Below the pieces are notes generated by a model. That model was given only the letters and a program-made list of their open reading frames with translations, was not told the DNA's origin and ran no database searches. Made by a program: the position numbers and the translations under genes. From Rhodospirillales bacterium (GTDB lineage: Bacteria > Pseudomonadota > Alphaproteobacteria > Rhodospirillales > Thalassospiraceae), in NCBI GenBank assembly GCA_019634165.1, contig JAHQVT010000010.1, positions 558,001-622,000 on the forward strand: DNA of 64,000 nucleotides, read 5' to 3'. Positions 55,072 to 64,000 of the stretch are shown here, piece after piece. How positions within the stretch are numbered: position 1 is the stretch's first letter; each line of letters opens with the position of its first letter.

Positions 55072-57795
55072 ATGAACAATATCGCTGATACATCCGACAC
55101 AACACCAATCGCACCATCTTTTTCCCGAGAAGGTGCCACCCCGATGATGATTCAGTTCCTTGAAATCAAGGAACAGTATCAAGACTGCCTGCTGTTCTAT
55201 CGGATGGGCGATTTTTACGAATTGTTCTTTGACGATGCCGTCAAAGCCGCCGAAGCCCTTGATATTGCCCTGACAAAACGTGGCAAACATCAAGGTAACG
55301 AAATTCCCATGGCCGGTGTTCCCGTCCATAGTCACGAAACATATCTTCAACGACTGATCCGCAAGGGTTTTCGGGTTGCTGTCTGTGAACAGATGGAAGA
55401 TCCGGCAGAAGCCAAGAAACGCGGCGCGAAATCGGTGGTCAAACGCGGTGTCGTCCGCCTGATCACACCCGGAACGCTTACCGAAGATAGTCTTTTGGAT
55501 GCACGGCGCCATAACTATCTGGCAGCCGTATCAGAAGTCCGTGGCAAGGTTGGTCTGGCGTGGCTGGATATGTCGACGGGTGATTTTTACGTCCAGCCAA
55601 GCGATATGGCAGGTTTACCTGCTGCTTTGGCGCGGCTTGATCCGGGTGAAATCCTGTTTTCTGAGAAGATGTTGAACCGATCTGACATGTTCGACATCTA
55701 TTCCGAATATAAAAGCATCATCACCCCGCAGCCCAGTGCCCGCTTTGACGCCGAAAACGCGCAGCTACGCCTGAAAAAGCTGTATCAGGTCGAAGCACTT
55801 GATGCCTTTGGCGGGTTTGAAGTTGCCGAACTGTCGGCTGCTGGTGCGCTGATTGATTATGTCGATCTGACCCAAAAAGGTCAGATGCCGCGTCTTGCGC
55901 CACCGACCCGCGTTGCCGAAGGCGCGGCAATGGAAATCGATGCTGCCACGCGCCGGTCCCTTGAATTGCTGCAAACCCAGTCAGGGGAACGTAAAGGGTC
56001 ACTGCTGTCGGTTATTGATCGCACCAAAACCGGTGCGGGTGCCCGTCTGCTGGCGGCCCGTCTGTCAGCCCCGCTGACCAGTGCCGATGAAGTCAATAAG
56101 CGCCTTGATCTGGTGGAATATTTTCATGACCGCGATGGCTTACGCGCTGATTTGCGATCAAGCCTTGGCGAATGCCCCGATATTGAACGCGCCCTTTCGC
56201 GTCTGTCGGTTGGGCGCGGTGGTCCGCGTGATTTGGCGGCAATGCGCGATGGCTTGGCCTGTTCCTTTGCGATTGGCACCCTGCTTGGCAAACCCGATGG
56301 CGGCAATGATGGCCTGACGGCACAGCCTGCTGCCCTTGGCGATCATTTGACCATGATGGGGCATCATGGTGATCTGATTGATCTTTTGCGTCGGGCCATT
56401 GCCGAAAACCTGCCGCTTCTGGCCCGTGATGGTGGCTTTATTGCTGGTGGATATCACCCACCGCTTGACGAATTGCGCATGCTTTCAAGCGAAAGCAAAA
56501 AGCTGATCGCCAACCTTCAGGCCCGCTATACCGAGCAAACCGGCATCACCAACCTTAAAGTCAAACACAACAATGTGCTTGGCTACTTCATCGAGGTATC
56601 GGCGAAAAATGCCGACAAGATGATGGAAGTGGACGAGTTCATTCATCGTCAGACCATGGCAAATGCAGTGCGCTTTACCACGGTCGAACTATCCGAACTG
56701 GAAAGCAAGGTTTCAAAGGCCGGTGATCAGGCGCTTGCGCTTGAACTTGAACTGTTTGAAGAACTGGTTCAGTCGGTTTTGACCAAGGCCGATGATATTG
56801 CCAAATGCGCACAAGCATTGGCTGGGCTTGATGTTTCAGCCGCCCTGTCGGAATTGGCCCGTGATCAGGGCTGTATCCGCCCACAAATCGATAACAGCCT
56901 TGCCTTTGATATCCATGCTGGGCGCCACCCGGTGGTTGAAGCCGCCCTTCGCGAAAATGCAGACTCACCCTTTGTTGCCAATGATTGCCGCCTTGAGGAT
57001 GAACAAAGCCTATGGCTGATTACCGGTCCGAACATGGCCGGTAAATCGACCTTCCTGCGCCAAAACGCACTTATTGCGGTTCTGGCCCAGATCGGCGCAT
57101 TCGTTCCCGCCGCCAAGGCCCATATCGGGGTGATTGACCGGCTGTTTTCGCGTGTTGGCGCGGCCGATGATTTAGCACGTGGGCGATCGACCTTCATGGT
57201 CGAGATGGTTGAAACCGCATCGATCCTTAATCAGGCAACGGATCGATCGCTTGTGATTTTGGATGAAATCGGGCGGGGCACGGCAACCTTTGACGGCCTA
57301 TCGATTGCTTGGGCTGTGGTTGAAAACCTGCATGAAATCAACAAATGCCGTGGTCTTTTTGCCACGCATTATCATGAATTGACCGCCCTTGCGGCCAAAC
57401 TTGAACACCTGTCGTGCCACACCATGCTGATCAAGGAATGGCAGGGTGAAGTTGTCTTCCTTCATGAAGTCGGTTTGGGCAGTGCTGATCGATCATACGG
57501 CATTCACGTTGCCCAATTGGCCGGTTTGCCAAAACCCGTGATCAAACGCGCCGAACAGGTTCTTAAAACCCTTGAAAAAGGCCAGCAAGGCGGTGCTGTT
57601 TCCAAACTTGCCGATGACTTGCCCCTTTTCGCGGCTGCCATCGAACAGGCCGCACAAGAAGAAAAATCATCAAGCCCCACACTTTCGGACAGTCAAAAAG
57701 CATTGTTAGACGCGGTTAATGACCTTGATCCCGATAACTTAACCCCGCGTGAGGCGCTTGATGCGCTGTATCGTCTGCGTACGCTAAAAGACTAG
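55072..57795 (+). CDS. mutS: DNA mismatch repair protein MutS
   Basis: MutS recognises mismatches and recruits MutL. The 907-residue protein has the mismatch-binding N-terminal domain with the Phe-x-Glu motif in [14 protein letters not shown] (about residue 41), the connector, lever and clamp domains, and the ATPase with Walker [14 protein letters not shown] (about 653), the STFMVEM segment and [14 protein letters not shown]. The ATG at 55072 is preferred; a TTG ten codons upstream is in frame. A hairpin terminator follows, and glnD starts about 240 bp later. Confidence 0.97.
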   Translation: MNNIADTSDTTPIAPSFSREGATPMMIQFLEIKEQYQDCLLFYRMGDFYELFFDDAVKAAEALDIALTKRGKHQGNEIPMAGVPVHSHETYLQRLIRKGFRVAVCEQMEDPAEAKKRGAKSVVKRGVVRLITPGTLTEDSLLDARRHNYLAAVSEVRGKVGLAWLDMSTGDFYVQPSDMAGLPAALARLDPGEILFSEKMLNRSDMFDIYSEYKSIITPQPSARFDAENAQLRLKKLYQVEALDAFGGFEVAELSAAGALIDYVDLTQKGQMPRLAPPTRVAEGAAMEIDAATRRSLELLQTQSGERKGSLLSVIDRTKTGAGARLLAARLSAPLTSADEVNKRLDLVEYFHDRDGLRADLRSSLGECPDIERALSRLSVGRGGPRDLAAMRDGLACSFAIGTLLGKPDGGNDGLTAQPAALGDHLTMMGHHGDLIDLLRRAIAENLPLLARDGGFIAGGYHPPLDELRMLSSESKKLIANLQARYTEQTGITNLKVKHNNVLGYFIEVSAKNADKMMEVDEFIHRQTMANAVRFTTVELSELESKVSKAGDQALALELELFEELVQSVLTKADDIAKCAQALAGLDVSAALSELARDQGCIRPQIDNSLAFDIHAGRHPVVEAALRENADSPFVANDCRLEDEQSLWLITGPNMAGKSTFLRQNALIAVLAQIGAFVPAAKAHIGVIDRLFSRVGAADDLARGRSTFMVEMVETASILNQATDRSLVILDEIGRGTATFDGLSIAWAVVENLHEINKCRGLFATHYHELTALAAKLEHLSCHTMLIKEWQGEVVFLHEVGLGSADRSYGIHVAQLAGLPKPVIKRAEQVLKTLEKGQQGGAVSKLADDLPLFAAAIEQAAQEEKSSSPTLSDSQKALLDAVNDLDPDNLTPREALDALYRLRTLKD

Positions 57796-57832
57796 CGCAC
57801 CTTGCCGCAATTGATGCCGGTTAAACGCATGA

Positions 57833-57875
57833 AAAACAGGCACCTTGCCCCTATATCAGGCAGGTGCCTGTTTTG
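57833..57875 (+). terminator. Rho-independent terminator after mutS
   Basis: A 12-bp stem (AAAACAGGCACC/GGTGCCTGTTTT) with an inner TGCC/GGCA pairing lies 38 bases past the mutS stop. Confidence 0.88.
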
Positions 57876-58037
57876 ATTATACCCGCACCACACCGTGGAT
57901 CATGTCTTTTGGGGGAATTGGCAATTCGGCATGGCACATGCATATGATGCGGTCGCAACAGATTACCGTTATTGTAGGGTAACGGTTCTTAAAAACGGCA
58001 CGCAGACCGATAAGCAGGCGCAAGGAAACAGACCAAC

Positions 58038-60779
58038 GTGACCTATAAGATCAAGAAGCAGCGCGAAATCATTGACCGGAAAAATGTCTTTGCCGACTTA
58101 AAGGCAATTGCCAACGACCCGGATTTGAAAAATTTCAAACAGCGCACTGCTGTTTTGAACAAACTGAAATCGGTCATGGAAGCCGGGCGTGCGGTTATTC
58201 GGGCGCGCTTCGAAGAAAGCAATTCCGGCCAGGAAACAGTGTTTTCCAATAGCTTCCTGACGGATCAGCTTGTGCGCCTGATTCACGATTTTGCCATCAG
58301 TTTTGTCTACCCGCTTCATAACCCAACCAATGAACAACGCATGTCTGTGGTTGCCGTTGGGGGGTATGGCCGTGGCGACATGGCACCACATTCCGATGTC
58401 GATATCCTGTTTCTGTTTCCCTACAAACAGACAGCACATGGTGAACAGGTGGTCGAGTTCATCCTTTATATGCTGTGGGATCTTGGCCTGAAGGTCGGCC
58501 ACGCGACGCGTTCGGTTGATGATTGCCTGCGCATGGGCAAACAAGACATCACCATTCGCACCAACCTGCTTGAAAGCCGCTTCGTCTGGGGCGATGAAGA
58601 AACCTATGACATCTTCCGGGCCCGCTTCATGGATGAGTTGGTCAAGGGCAGCGGCCTTGAGTTTATTGAAAAGAAACTTGGCGAACGCGATGATCGTCAT
58701 GTTCGTATGGGCGATTCGCGCTATGTCGTGGAACCCAACGTCAAGGACGGCAAAGGCGGCTTACGCGACCTGCACACTCTGTTTTGGATCGGCAAATACC
58801 TTTATCGGGTTAATTCGCCGATGGAACTGGTCGACCTTAAAGTTCTGACCCGCAAAGAAGCCCAAGGGTTCCTGAAAGCCCAGAACTTCCTGTGGGCGGT
58901 GCGGTGCTGGTTACATTACCTTTCAGACCGCGAAGAAGACCGACTGACATTTGATATGCAGCGCGATATCGCGGCCCATCTTGGCTATACCGATCATGCC
59001 GGTGCTTCGGGTGTCGAACGCTTCATGAAGCACTATTATCTGATGGTTAAACATGTCGGGAATCTGACGCGGATTTTCTGTGCGGCCCTTGAAGAACGCC
59101 ATCAACGCCGCCCCTTGATCCGTTTCCCCGGCAAGCTGTTTGGCACCAAGGAAATTGACGGGTTTGAGCTGCGCAATGATCGTCTGACGGTTGAAAACCT
59201 TGATGTTTTCAAAAAAGACCCGATCAAGATTTTGCGCCTGTTTCTGGTGGCCCACCAGAACGGTGTCGGTATTCATCCCGAAACCCTGCGCTGGGTGACA
59301 CAAAGTTTGAAGCTTGTTGATCACAAACTGCAAAACGACCCGGATGCCAATGAAGTCTTTCTTGAGATTTTAACCCAGCGCAACAGCCCCGATATCCTTC
59401 TGCGCAAATTGAACGAAGCAGGGGTTTTAGGCCGCTTTATCCCGGATTTCGGACGTGTCGTCGCCCAGATGCAATATGACATGTACCATACCTATACCGT
59501 GGACGAGCACACCATCCGCGCCATTGGTATCCTTAATCAAATTGAAAATGGTGAACTGGCTGAAGATGCCCCGGTTGCCACTAAAATCATGGGTAAAGTC
59601 ATTTCGCGCAGGGTTTTGTATGTCGCGGTTCTGCTTCATGACATTGCCAAGGGACGCGGTGGTGATCATTCCGAACTTGGGGCCGAAGTCGCTGAAAAGC
59701 TGTGCCCGCGTTTGGGCCTGTCACCCGCCGATACCGAAACAGTCGCATGGCTGGTCAAGGCCCATCTTTGGATGAGTCTGACGGCCTTTAAACGTGATTT
59801 GAATGACCCGATGACGATCAAGGCATTTGGCGACTTGGTGCAATCCCAAGAACGCCTGCGTTTATTGCTGTGTCTGACGGTTGCCGACATCCGCGCAGTT
59901 GGACCGAATGTCTGGAATGGCTGGAAGGCGACATTGCTGCGTGAACTTTACTATGCCGCAGATGATCGTTTGTCAGGTGGCTTGAACGCCGATAGCCGCG
60001 ATTCGCGGGTTGCAAATGCCCAGATGGCCTTGCGCGAAGCCCTGATTGACTGGCCAACAGATGACATCGAAGATTTCATCGATCGCGGCTATCCATCCTA
60101 TTGGCTGAGTTTCGATACCGACGTCCACGTTCATCACGCACATCTCACGCGCGATGCCAAAAAAAGCGGGGCGGACATTACGGTCGATGTACGCATTGAT
60201 ACCGAAATTGATGCCACCGAAATCACCGTTCACACCACGGACCATCCCGGCCTGTTTTCCCAGATTGCCGGGTCAATGGCACTGTGCGGGGCCAACGTTG
60301 TCGATGCGAAAATCCTGACCCTTGCCGACGGGATGGCGCTTGATACCTTCTTTGTACAGGACACCAATGGCGAGGCGTTTAACGACACGGCCAAACTGGA
60401 AAAACTGCGCGAAACCCTGGAACAGGTAATTTCCGGGCGTCTGCGGCCCAGCCAAGAAATTGAACGCCGCCAGATCAAGGATAACAAGCACCGCACGGCT
60501 GTATTTAAAGTCGAACCGAACGTCATTATCGATAACAAGGCCAGCCGCACCCATACCGTGATCGAGATTTCCGCCCGTGATCGCCTTGGCCTGCTTTATG
60601 ACATCACACGCGCTTTGCGTGATTTGTCATTGCAGATCGCATCAGCGCGCATTTCGACATTTGGCGAACGTGCCGTTGACGTTTTCTATGTGAAAGATGT
60701 GTTTGGGCTAAAAATCGATAGCCGAACCAAGTTTGTTCAAGTCAAGGAAACCCTGACGCAAGCCATCCAGAACAATTGA
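58038..60779 (+). CDS. glnD: Bifunctional uridylyltransferase / uridylyl-removing enzyme GlnD
   Basis: GlnD senses glutamine and uridylylates or deuridylylates PII proteins, setting nitrogen status for glutamine synthetase and the Ntr system. The 913-residue protein has the nucleotidyltransferase motif GGYGRGDMAPHSDVDILFLF (about residues 109-128), a metal-dependent HD domain (LLHDIAKGRGGDHSELG) and two C-terminal ACT domains (HTTDHPGLFSQIAGSMA and EISARDRLGLLYDITRA). It starts at GTG with AAGGAAAC upstream. A small hairpin ACCGTTA/TAACGGT (57965-57986) lies in its leader. It acts in the same regulatory circuit as rpoN and ptsN. Confidence 0.97.
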   Translation: MTYKIKKQREIIDRKNVFADLKAIANDPDLKNFKQRTAVLNKLKSVMEAGRAVIRARFEESNSGQETVFSNSFLTDQLVRLIHDFAISFVYPLHNPTNEQRMSVVAVGGYGRGDMAPHSDVDILFLFPYKQTAHGEQVVEFILYMLWDLGLKVGHATRSVDDCLRMGKQDITIRTNLLESRFVWGDEETYDIFRARFMDELVKGSGLEFIEKKLGERDDRHVRMGDSRYVVEPNVKDGKGGLRDLHTLFWIGKYLYRVNSPMELVDLKVLTRKEAQGFLKAQNFLWAVRCWLHYLSDREEDRLTFDMQRDIAAHLGYTDHAGASGVERFMKHYYLMVKHVGNLTRIFCAALEERHQRRPLIRFPGKLFGTKEIDGFELRNDRLTVENLDVFKKDPIKILRLFLVAHQNGVGIHPETLRWVTQSLKLVDHKLQNDPDANEVFLEILTQRNSPDILLRKLNEAGVLGRFIPDFGRVVAQMQYDMYHTYTVDEHTIRAIGILNQIENGELAEDAPVATKIMGKVISRRVLYVAVLLHDIAKGRGGDHSELGAEVAEKLCPRLGLSPADTETVAWLVKAHLWMSLTAFKRDLNDPMTIKAFGDLVQSQERLRLLLCLTVADIRAVGPNVWNGWKATLLRELYYAADDRLSGGLNADSRDSRVANAQMALREALIDWPTDDIEDFIDRGYPSYWLSFDTDVHVHHAHLTRDAKKSGADITVDVRIDTEIDATEITVHTTDHPGLFSQIAGSMALCGANVVDAKILTLADGMALDTFFVQDTNGEAFNDTAKLEKLRETLEQVISGRLRPSQEIERRQIKDNKHRTAVFKVEPNVIIDNKASRTHTVIEISARDRLGLLYDITRALRDLSLQIASARISTFGERAVDVFYVKDVFGLKIDSRTKFVQVKETLTQAIQNN

Positions 60780-60807
60780 TCACGGTCCACCATTTCCCAA
60801 AAAGACA

Positions 60808-60871
60808 AACCGGATTTGATCCCTACCCATATGGTGCCTAAGCACCACCTCAGTAGGAGACAAATCCGGTT
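60808..60871 (+). repeat. Three-tier hairpin after glnD
   Basis: The outer stem AACCGGATTT/AAATCCGGTT (10 bp), middle stem CCTAC/GTAGG and apical stem TGGTGC/GCACCA with a CTAA loop nest inside one another over 64 bases. No U-tract follows, so a simple terminator is unlikely. Confidence 0.65.
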
Positions 60872-60929
60872 CCTCCGATCAAAATGACCGGAAAATCATC
60901 TTTTATCTCTTTTGGAGAATTGTGACGGA

Positions 60930-60990
60930 CGAGGAAGGGGAAAACCAAACCCGACATCTCGACCTGTTAGTCGTGATGTCGTATTCCTCG
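60930..60990 (+). repeat. Second long hairpin between glnD and murJ
   Basis: An inner stem of 11 pairs in 12 (CGACATCTCGAC/GTCGTGATGTCG, 60953-60964 and 60971-60982) closes a 6-base loop. An outer stem CGAGGAA/TTCCTCG (60930-60936 and 60984-60990) encloses it. Together with the first hairpin this could be part of a non-coding RNA or a structured leader. Confidence 0.6.
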
Positions 60991-61104
60991 GAGTGCAGCA
61001 GGTTGAGGCTGGTCCCCTTTATTCCCCGCCCGTCCAATATATGAGGCTCGCGTCCCAACGAATCCTCAGCGAGACCAAATTTATGCCCTTTGCACCGGGT
61101 TTTC

Positions 61105-61120
61105 TGTGACGGCGGTCACA
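61105..61120. promoter_or_regulatory. Perfect CRP-type binding site
   Basis: TGTGA-N6-TCACA matches the classical CRP/cAMP consensus at all ten specified positions, and the inner bases extend the symmetry to TGTGAC/GTCACA. It lies about 190 bp before murJ. Confidence 0.5.
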
Positions 61121-61121
61121 A

Positions 61122-61271
61122 TCAATCAAAAAAATGCCCAACTTCAAGGGTTTTCATAAAATGGTGATATAGCTTCTTCTCTTTAAAGCTGGTCATTACG
61201 ACTTCTTCACCTTCGCCTGTCAGATTTTGCAATCCAGACAGTGATGATTTCCGCACGTTGGTAATGATCAT
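61122..61271 (-). CDS. Possible small protein (49 residues), weak candidate
   Basis: A minus-strand frame from ATG to TGA encodes 49 residues starting MIITNVRKSS and ending in VGHFFD, rich in lysine and glutamate. The frame also stays open upstream of the ATG. An AAGGAG sits 15 bases before it, too far for an ordinary ribosome-binding site. It is divergent from murJ. I do not recognise it, and it could be chance. Confidence 0.2.
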   Translation of the reverse strand: MIITNVRKSSLSGLQNLTGEGEEVVMTSFKEKKLYHHFMKTLEVGHFFD

Positions 61272-61310
61272 CTGTTCACCAACCGGCTCCTTGATACGGA
61301 ACGAAATCGA

Positions 61311-62861
61311 ATGTCGCTTGTACGCTCCATCGCCACGGTCAGTGGCTTTACCTTGCTGTCACGCCTGTTGGGGTTTTGCCGGGATATTCTAATTGCCGGT
61401 ATGCTAGGTGCGGGCGGCATTGCCGATGCGTTCTTTGTCGCTTTCAAATTCCCCAACCTGTTCCGCCGGTTGTTTGGCGAAGGCGCATTTTCCGCGGCCT
61501 TCATCCCGCTTCTGGCCGGTGACATTGAAAAACGCGGCATGGACGCTGCCCGCGAATTTGCGGCCCGCGCCATGTCGATGCTGGTTCTGATCACTGGTTT
61601 TTTGGTCGCAATCATTGAAATCATCATGCCGTGGGCAATGTATGTTTTCGCCCCCGGCTTTGCCCAAGACCCGGAAAAATTTGCGCTTGCTGTCGAACTC
61701 TCGCGCATCACTTTCCCCTATCTGGCATTCATTTCTGCCGTCGCCCTGATGTCAGGTGTTATGAACACCTTGCATCGCTATGCCGCAGCGGCGGGTGCGC
61801 CGATTATCCTTAATATTTGTCTGATTGGCGCACTTTTGGGCCTGTCACCCATGACCGAAACGCCCGCACATGCCTTGGCATGGGGTGTTGCCTTGGCTGG
61901 CGTCGCGCAATTCATCTGTCTGGTCATTGCCTGTAAACGGGCTGGATTTACCATTAAATGGCAAATGCCCAAAGTTGATGACCGGGTAAAGCTTTTAGGC
62001 AAACGCATGATACCGGGCATGATTGGTGCGGGGGTTTATCAGCTTAACCTTCTGATCGACACCATGCTGGCCTCATTGGTATCTGATGGCGCGGTATCTT
62101 GGCTTTACTATGCTGATCGTGTGCAGCAGCTGCCACTTGGGGTTATTGGTATTGCGATTGGCACCGCACTTTTGCCGACATTATCGCGCCAATTACAGGG
62201 TGCTGATCCCAAAACCGCGATGTATAGCCAAAACCGCGGCATTGAAATCGCTCTTTTGCTCACCCTTCCGGCTGCGGTTGCACTTGGCGTCATGGGTTTG
62301 CCCGTCATCAATGTTTTGTTTGAACGCGGTGCTTTCGGTGCAGAAGAAACCCGCATGACCGGATTGGCATTGACGATCTTTGCCTTTGGCCTTCCGGCAT
62401 CGGTTTTGGTCAAGGTTCTTGCCCCCGGATTTTTCGCCCGCGAAGATACCAAAACCCCGATCCGGATCGGTATTTCGGCGATGGTGCTTAACATCGTCCT
62501 GATCGTGATTCTGATGCCGCAATTTGGGCATTTGGGGATTGCTGCAGCAACCTCTGTCTCGGTCTGGGTCAATGCGTTTTGCCTTGGTTTCCTGCTTCAT
62601 CGACGGGGTGATCTGGTGTTTGATGCCCGACTTCTTAAACGGGTGCCGCGGATTTTGCTGTGCTCTGCGTTGATGGGAAGTGCACTTTGGTTTGCGATTG
62701 ATGCTTTTTGGCAAAATGACGCACTTTCGATCACTCGGATCATCACCATGGTGATTTATGTGACGGGTGGTTTGGCCATTTATGGCATTACAGCACAGTT
62801 GCTTGGCGCAACCAGTTTTTCCGAACTGAAATCAACGTTCAAACGCGGAAAACCTGCCTGA
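61311..62861 (+). CDS. murJ: Lipid II flippase MurJ (MviN)
   Basis: MurJ flips the peptidoglycan precursor lipid II across the inner membrane. The 516-residue protein has about 14 hydrophobic helices and the family N-terminus with TLLSRLLGFCRDILIAGMLGAG and FKFPNLFRRLFGEGAFSAAFIPL (given here as two motifs). The conserved arginines of the central cavity (Arg near GFCRD and the FRRL pair) are present. It follows glnD, the usual alphaproteobacterial order, and precedes trpS. The ATG has GGAACG upstream. Confidence 0.96.
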   Translation: MSLVRSIATVSGFTLLSRLLGFCRDILIAGMLGAGGIADAFFVAFKFPNLFRRLFGEGAFSAAFIPLLAGDIEKRGMDAAREFAARAMSMLVLITGFLVAIIEIIMPWAMYVFAPGFAQDPEKFALAVELSRITFPYLAFISAVALMSGVMNTLHRYAAAAGAPIILNICLIGALLGLSPMTETPAHALAWGVALAGVAQFICLVIACKRAGFTIKWQMPKVDDRVKLLGKRMIPGMIGAGVYQLNLLIDTMLASLVSDGAVSWLYYADRVQQLPLGVIGIAIGTALLPTLSRQLQGADPKTAMYSQNRGIEIALLLTLPAAVALGVMGLPVINVLFERGAFGAEETRMTGLALTIFAFGLPASVLVKVLAPGFFAREDTKTPIRIGISAMVLNIVLIVILMPQFGHLGIAAATSVSVWVNAFCLGFLLHRRGDLVFDARLLKRVPRILLCSALMGSALWFAIDAFWQNDALSITRIITMVIYVTGGLAIYGITAQLLGATSFSELKSTFKRGKPA

Positions 62862-62934
62862 TCCGATTATTTCCCAAGATTTACCGACAAGCTGCTTGAC
62901 CTTAGGAGATCAGACGGCTTAACTCCGCGCGTTG

Positions 62935-63001
62935 GTTTGCAAGCTCGTCCGCCGGCGGGTGTCCACAACCTGGCGGAGCTGGCAAACGCGTTTTTGTTTT
63001 T
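62935..63001 (+). terminator. Terminator-like hairpin directly in front of trpS
   Basis: The left arm has GTTTGC, AGCTC and CCGCC (62935-62953) and the right arm GGCGG, GAGCT and GCAAAC (62972-62987), a long GC-rich stem with small bulges. It is followed by GCG and then TTTTTGTTTTT (62991-63001). The trpS ATG is at 63008, leaving no room for a promoter between. It may therefore be both the murJ terminator and a leader attenuator for trpS. Confidence 0.7.
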
Positions 63002-63007
63002 ATTGAA

Positions 63008-64000
63008 ATGGACGACACCATTATGGAACGTGTGTTTTCGGGCGCTCAGCCCACAGGTAACCTTCACCTTGGCAACTATCTTGGCGCGATCCGCAACTGG
63101 GTTGCGCTGCAGAAGCAATATGAATGCATCTTCTGTGTAGTGGATATGCATGCCATTACGGTCTGGCAAGACCCCGCTGAGCTGCGTTCCAACATTCGCG
63201 AACTTGCGGCCAGCATGATTGCATCGGGCATTGATCCGGAAAATCAGGTTCTGTTCAATCAAAGTCAGGTTTCCGCCCATGCGGAACTGGCATGGATCTT
63301 TAACTGTGTCGCGCGCATCGGCTGGTTAAACCGCATGACCCAGTTCAAGGAAAAAGCAGGCAAGCATCGCGAAAACGCCTCCCTTGGGCTTTATGCCTAT
63401 CCGAGCCTGATGGCGGCTGACATTCTGGCCTATAAGGCGACCCATGTTCCGGTCGGTGAAGACCAGAAACAGCACCTTGAACTGGCACGCGATATCGCAT
63501 TGAAATTCAACAATGATTATGGTGCCGAAGATTTCTTCCCGCAGCCAGAGCCATTGATTTTAGGCCCGGCAACGCGGGTAATGTCGCTGCGTGATGGTTC
63601 GAAAAAGATGTCAAAATCCGATCCGTCGGATATGTCGCGTATTAACATGACCGACGATGCCGACACGCTGGCCAAAAAAATCCGCAAGGCAAAAACCGAT
63701 CCGGAGCCATTGCCATCTGAAGCCGCTGGTCTGGAAGGCCGCCCGGAGGCCAAGAACCTGATCACGATCTTTGCTGCTCTTACCGACAGCACGGTTGATG
63801 CGGTTTTGGCTGAACATGGTGGCACACAATTCTCGGGCTTTAAACAGTCCCTGACCGATGTGGTTGTCGAGAATCTGGCCCCAATTACCGAGGAAATGGC
63901 CCGCCTGAAGGGCGACAACGCCTATATCGATGCGGTTCTGGCCAAGGGTGCGCAACGTGCAAATGCCATTGCGCAGCCGATCCTCAAAGAGGTCAAAGAA
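63008..64000 (+). CDS. trpS: Tryptophanyl-tRNA synthetase, 3' end beyond the window
   Basis: TrpS charges tRNA-Trp. The 331 visible codons cover nearly the whole enzyme (E. coli TrpS has 334 residues). The HIGH-like motif is [14 protein letters not shown] (about residues 15-28), and the class I signature KKMSKSD lies near 200. The dimer interface and the anticodon-binding helical domain follow. The ATG at 63008 is read from [14 protein letters not shown]; the region before it is T-rich with no Shine-Dalgarno sequence, and an ATG at 63023 is an alternative. A strong hairpin immediately upstream suggests attenuation. Confidence 0.95.
   Translation, partial: MDDTIMERVFSGAQPTGNLHLGNYLGAIRNWVALQKQYECIFCVVDMHAITVWQDPAELRSNIRELAASMIASGIDPENQVLFNQSQVSAHAELAWIFNCVARIGWLNRMTQFKEKAGKHRENASLGLYAYPSLMAADILAYKATHVPVGEDQKQHLELARDIALKFNNDYGAEDFFPQPEPLILGPATRVMSLRDGSKKMSKSDPSDMSRINMTDDADTLAKKIRKAKTDPEPLPSEAAGLEGRPEAKNLITIFAALTDSTVDAVLAEHGGTQFSGFKQSLTDVVVENLAPITEEMARLKGDNAYIDAVLAKGAQRANAIAQPILKEVKE

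Larger units (their letters stand above)
60780..61310. other. Structured intergenic region between glnD and murJ
   Basis: This 531-bp interval has no strong gene. It contains a three-tier hairpin (60808-60871), a second long hairpin (60930-60990), a perfect CRP-type site (61105-61120) and a weak small open frame on the minus strand (61122-61271). Only one hairpin would be needed to end glnD, and neither is followed by a U-tract. Confidence 0.6.

Noticed and set aside
60930..61035. RNase P RNA or 6S RNA between glnD and murJ
   Set aside because: The GAGGAAGGGG there lacks the conserved continuation of the RNase P core (GAGGAAAGTCC), and the hairpins do not form the single long stem with a central bubble of 6S RNA.
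60912..61109. A 65-residue frame between glnD and murJ
   Set aside because: It crosses the second hairpin, whose pairing better explains the sequence constraint, and has no recognisable features.

Overview
The window looks like ordinary chromosome of an alphaproteobacterium, most likely a Rhodospirillales member close to Thalassospira. This rests on remembered family resemblance and gene order (trpB-trpA-accD-folC; rnd-kdsD-lptC-lptA-lptB-rpoN-hpf-ptsN; rph-rdgB-hemW beside hrcA-grpE; mutS-glnD-murJ-trpS), not on a database search. Almost all of it is dense housekeeping coding sequence. I see no IS element, prophage, CRISPR array, rRNA or plasmid-type gene. There is one tRNA (Leu, anticodon CAG).

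Layout. 1-2.4 kb: the N-terminal part of a two-helix membrane sensor, an orphan ABC ATPase and a 59-residue zinc-binding protein. 2.5-7.6 kb: an AT-richer FkbM-type methyltransferase, then trpB-trpA-accD-folC. 7.7-11.7 kb: an unknown four-helix membrane protein divergent from polA. 11.7-16.7 kb (minus strand): dapB, dnaJ, dnaK and a DUF2244 protein. 16.8-21.2 kb: nth, then a cluster matching E. coli yraL-yraM-yraN-dolP (rsmI, an LpoA/LppC-like lipoprotein, yraN, a BON-domain lipoprotein). 21.2-28 kb: a SirB1-like protein, a PfkB-family kinase, typA and an AmpG-like permease. 28.1-35.2 kb (minus): the lipopolysaccharide-export and nitrogen-PTS operon from rnd to ptsN. 35.4-38.4 kb (minus): tRNA-Leu, hemW, rdgB, rph; then hrcA-grpE on the plus strand.

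40.6-46 kb is the most accessory-looking part: a sirtuin, an ArsR-type regulator divergent from a NIPSNAP/monooxygenase pair, a GcvA-like LysR regulator divergent from a DMT transporter, and a glycosyltransferase. 46-51.4 kb: ppa, a macro-domain protein abutting a signal-less YkuD-domain protein, a DUF2333 protein, an Nfu-type iron-sulfur protein, a Bax-like glucosaminidase and a small lipoprotein. 51.6-64 kb: maeB, an unknown glycine/alanine-rich protein, mutS, glnD, murJ and trpS, which runs off the window within a few codons of its expected end.

How the genes fit together: one group builds the envelope (lpt genes, kdsD, murJ, AmpG, the LpoA-like protein, Bax). One handles proteostasis (dnaK, dnaJ, grpE, hrcA, hpf, typA). 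One handles nitrogen signalling (rpoN, ptsN, glnD). The rest cover repair and replication (polA, mutS, nth), RNA processing (rnd, rph) and central metabolism (trp, accD, folC, dapB, maeB, ppa).

I did not find a convincing new multi-gene system. The more interesting signals are regulatory: a strong terminator whose U-tract ends only 6 bases before the trpS start; a long two-tier hairpin ahead of typA; a structured, gene-free 530-bp interval between glnD and murJ that also holds a perfect CRP-type site; and several unexplained palindromes beside regulators. Start codons were chosen by eye from Shine-Dalgarno-like sequences and family N-termini, and several are uncertain.
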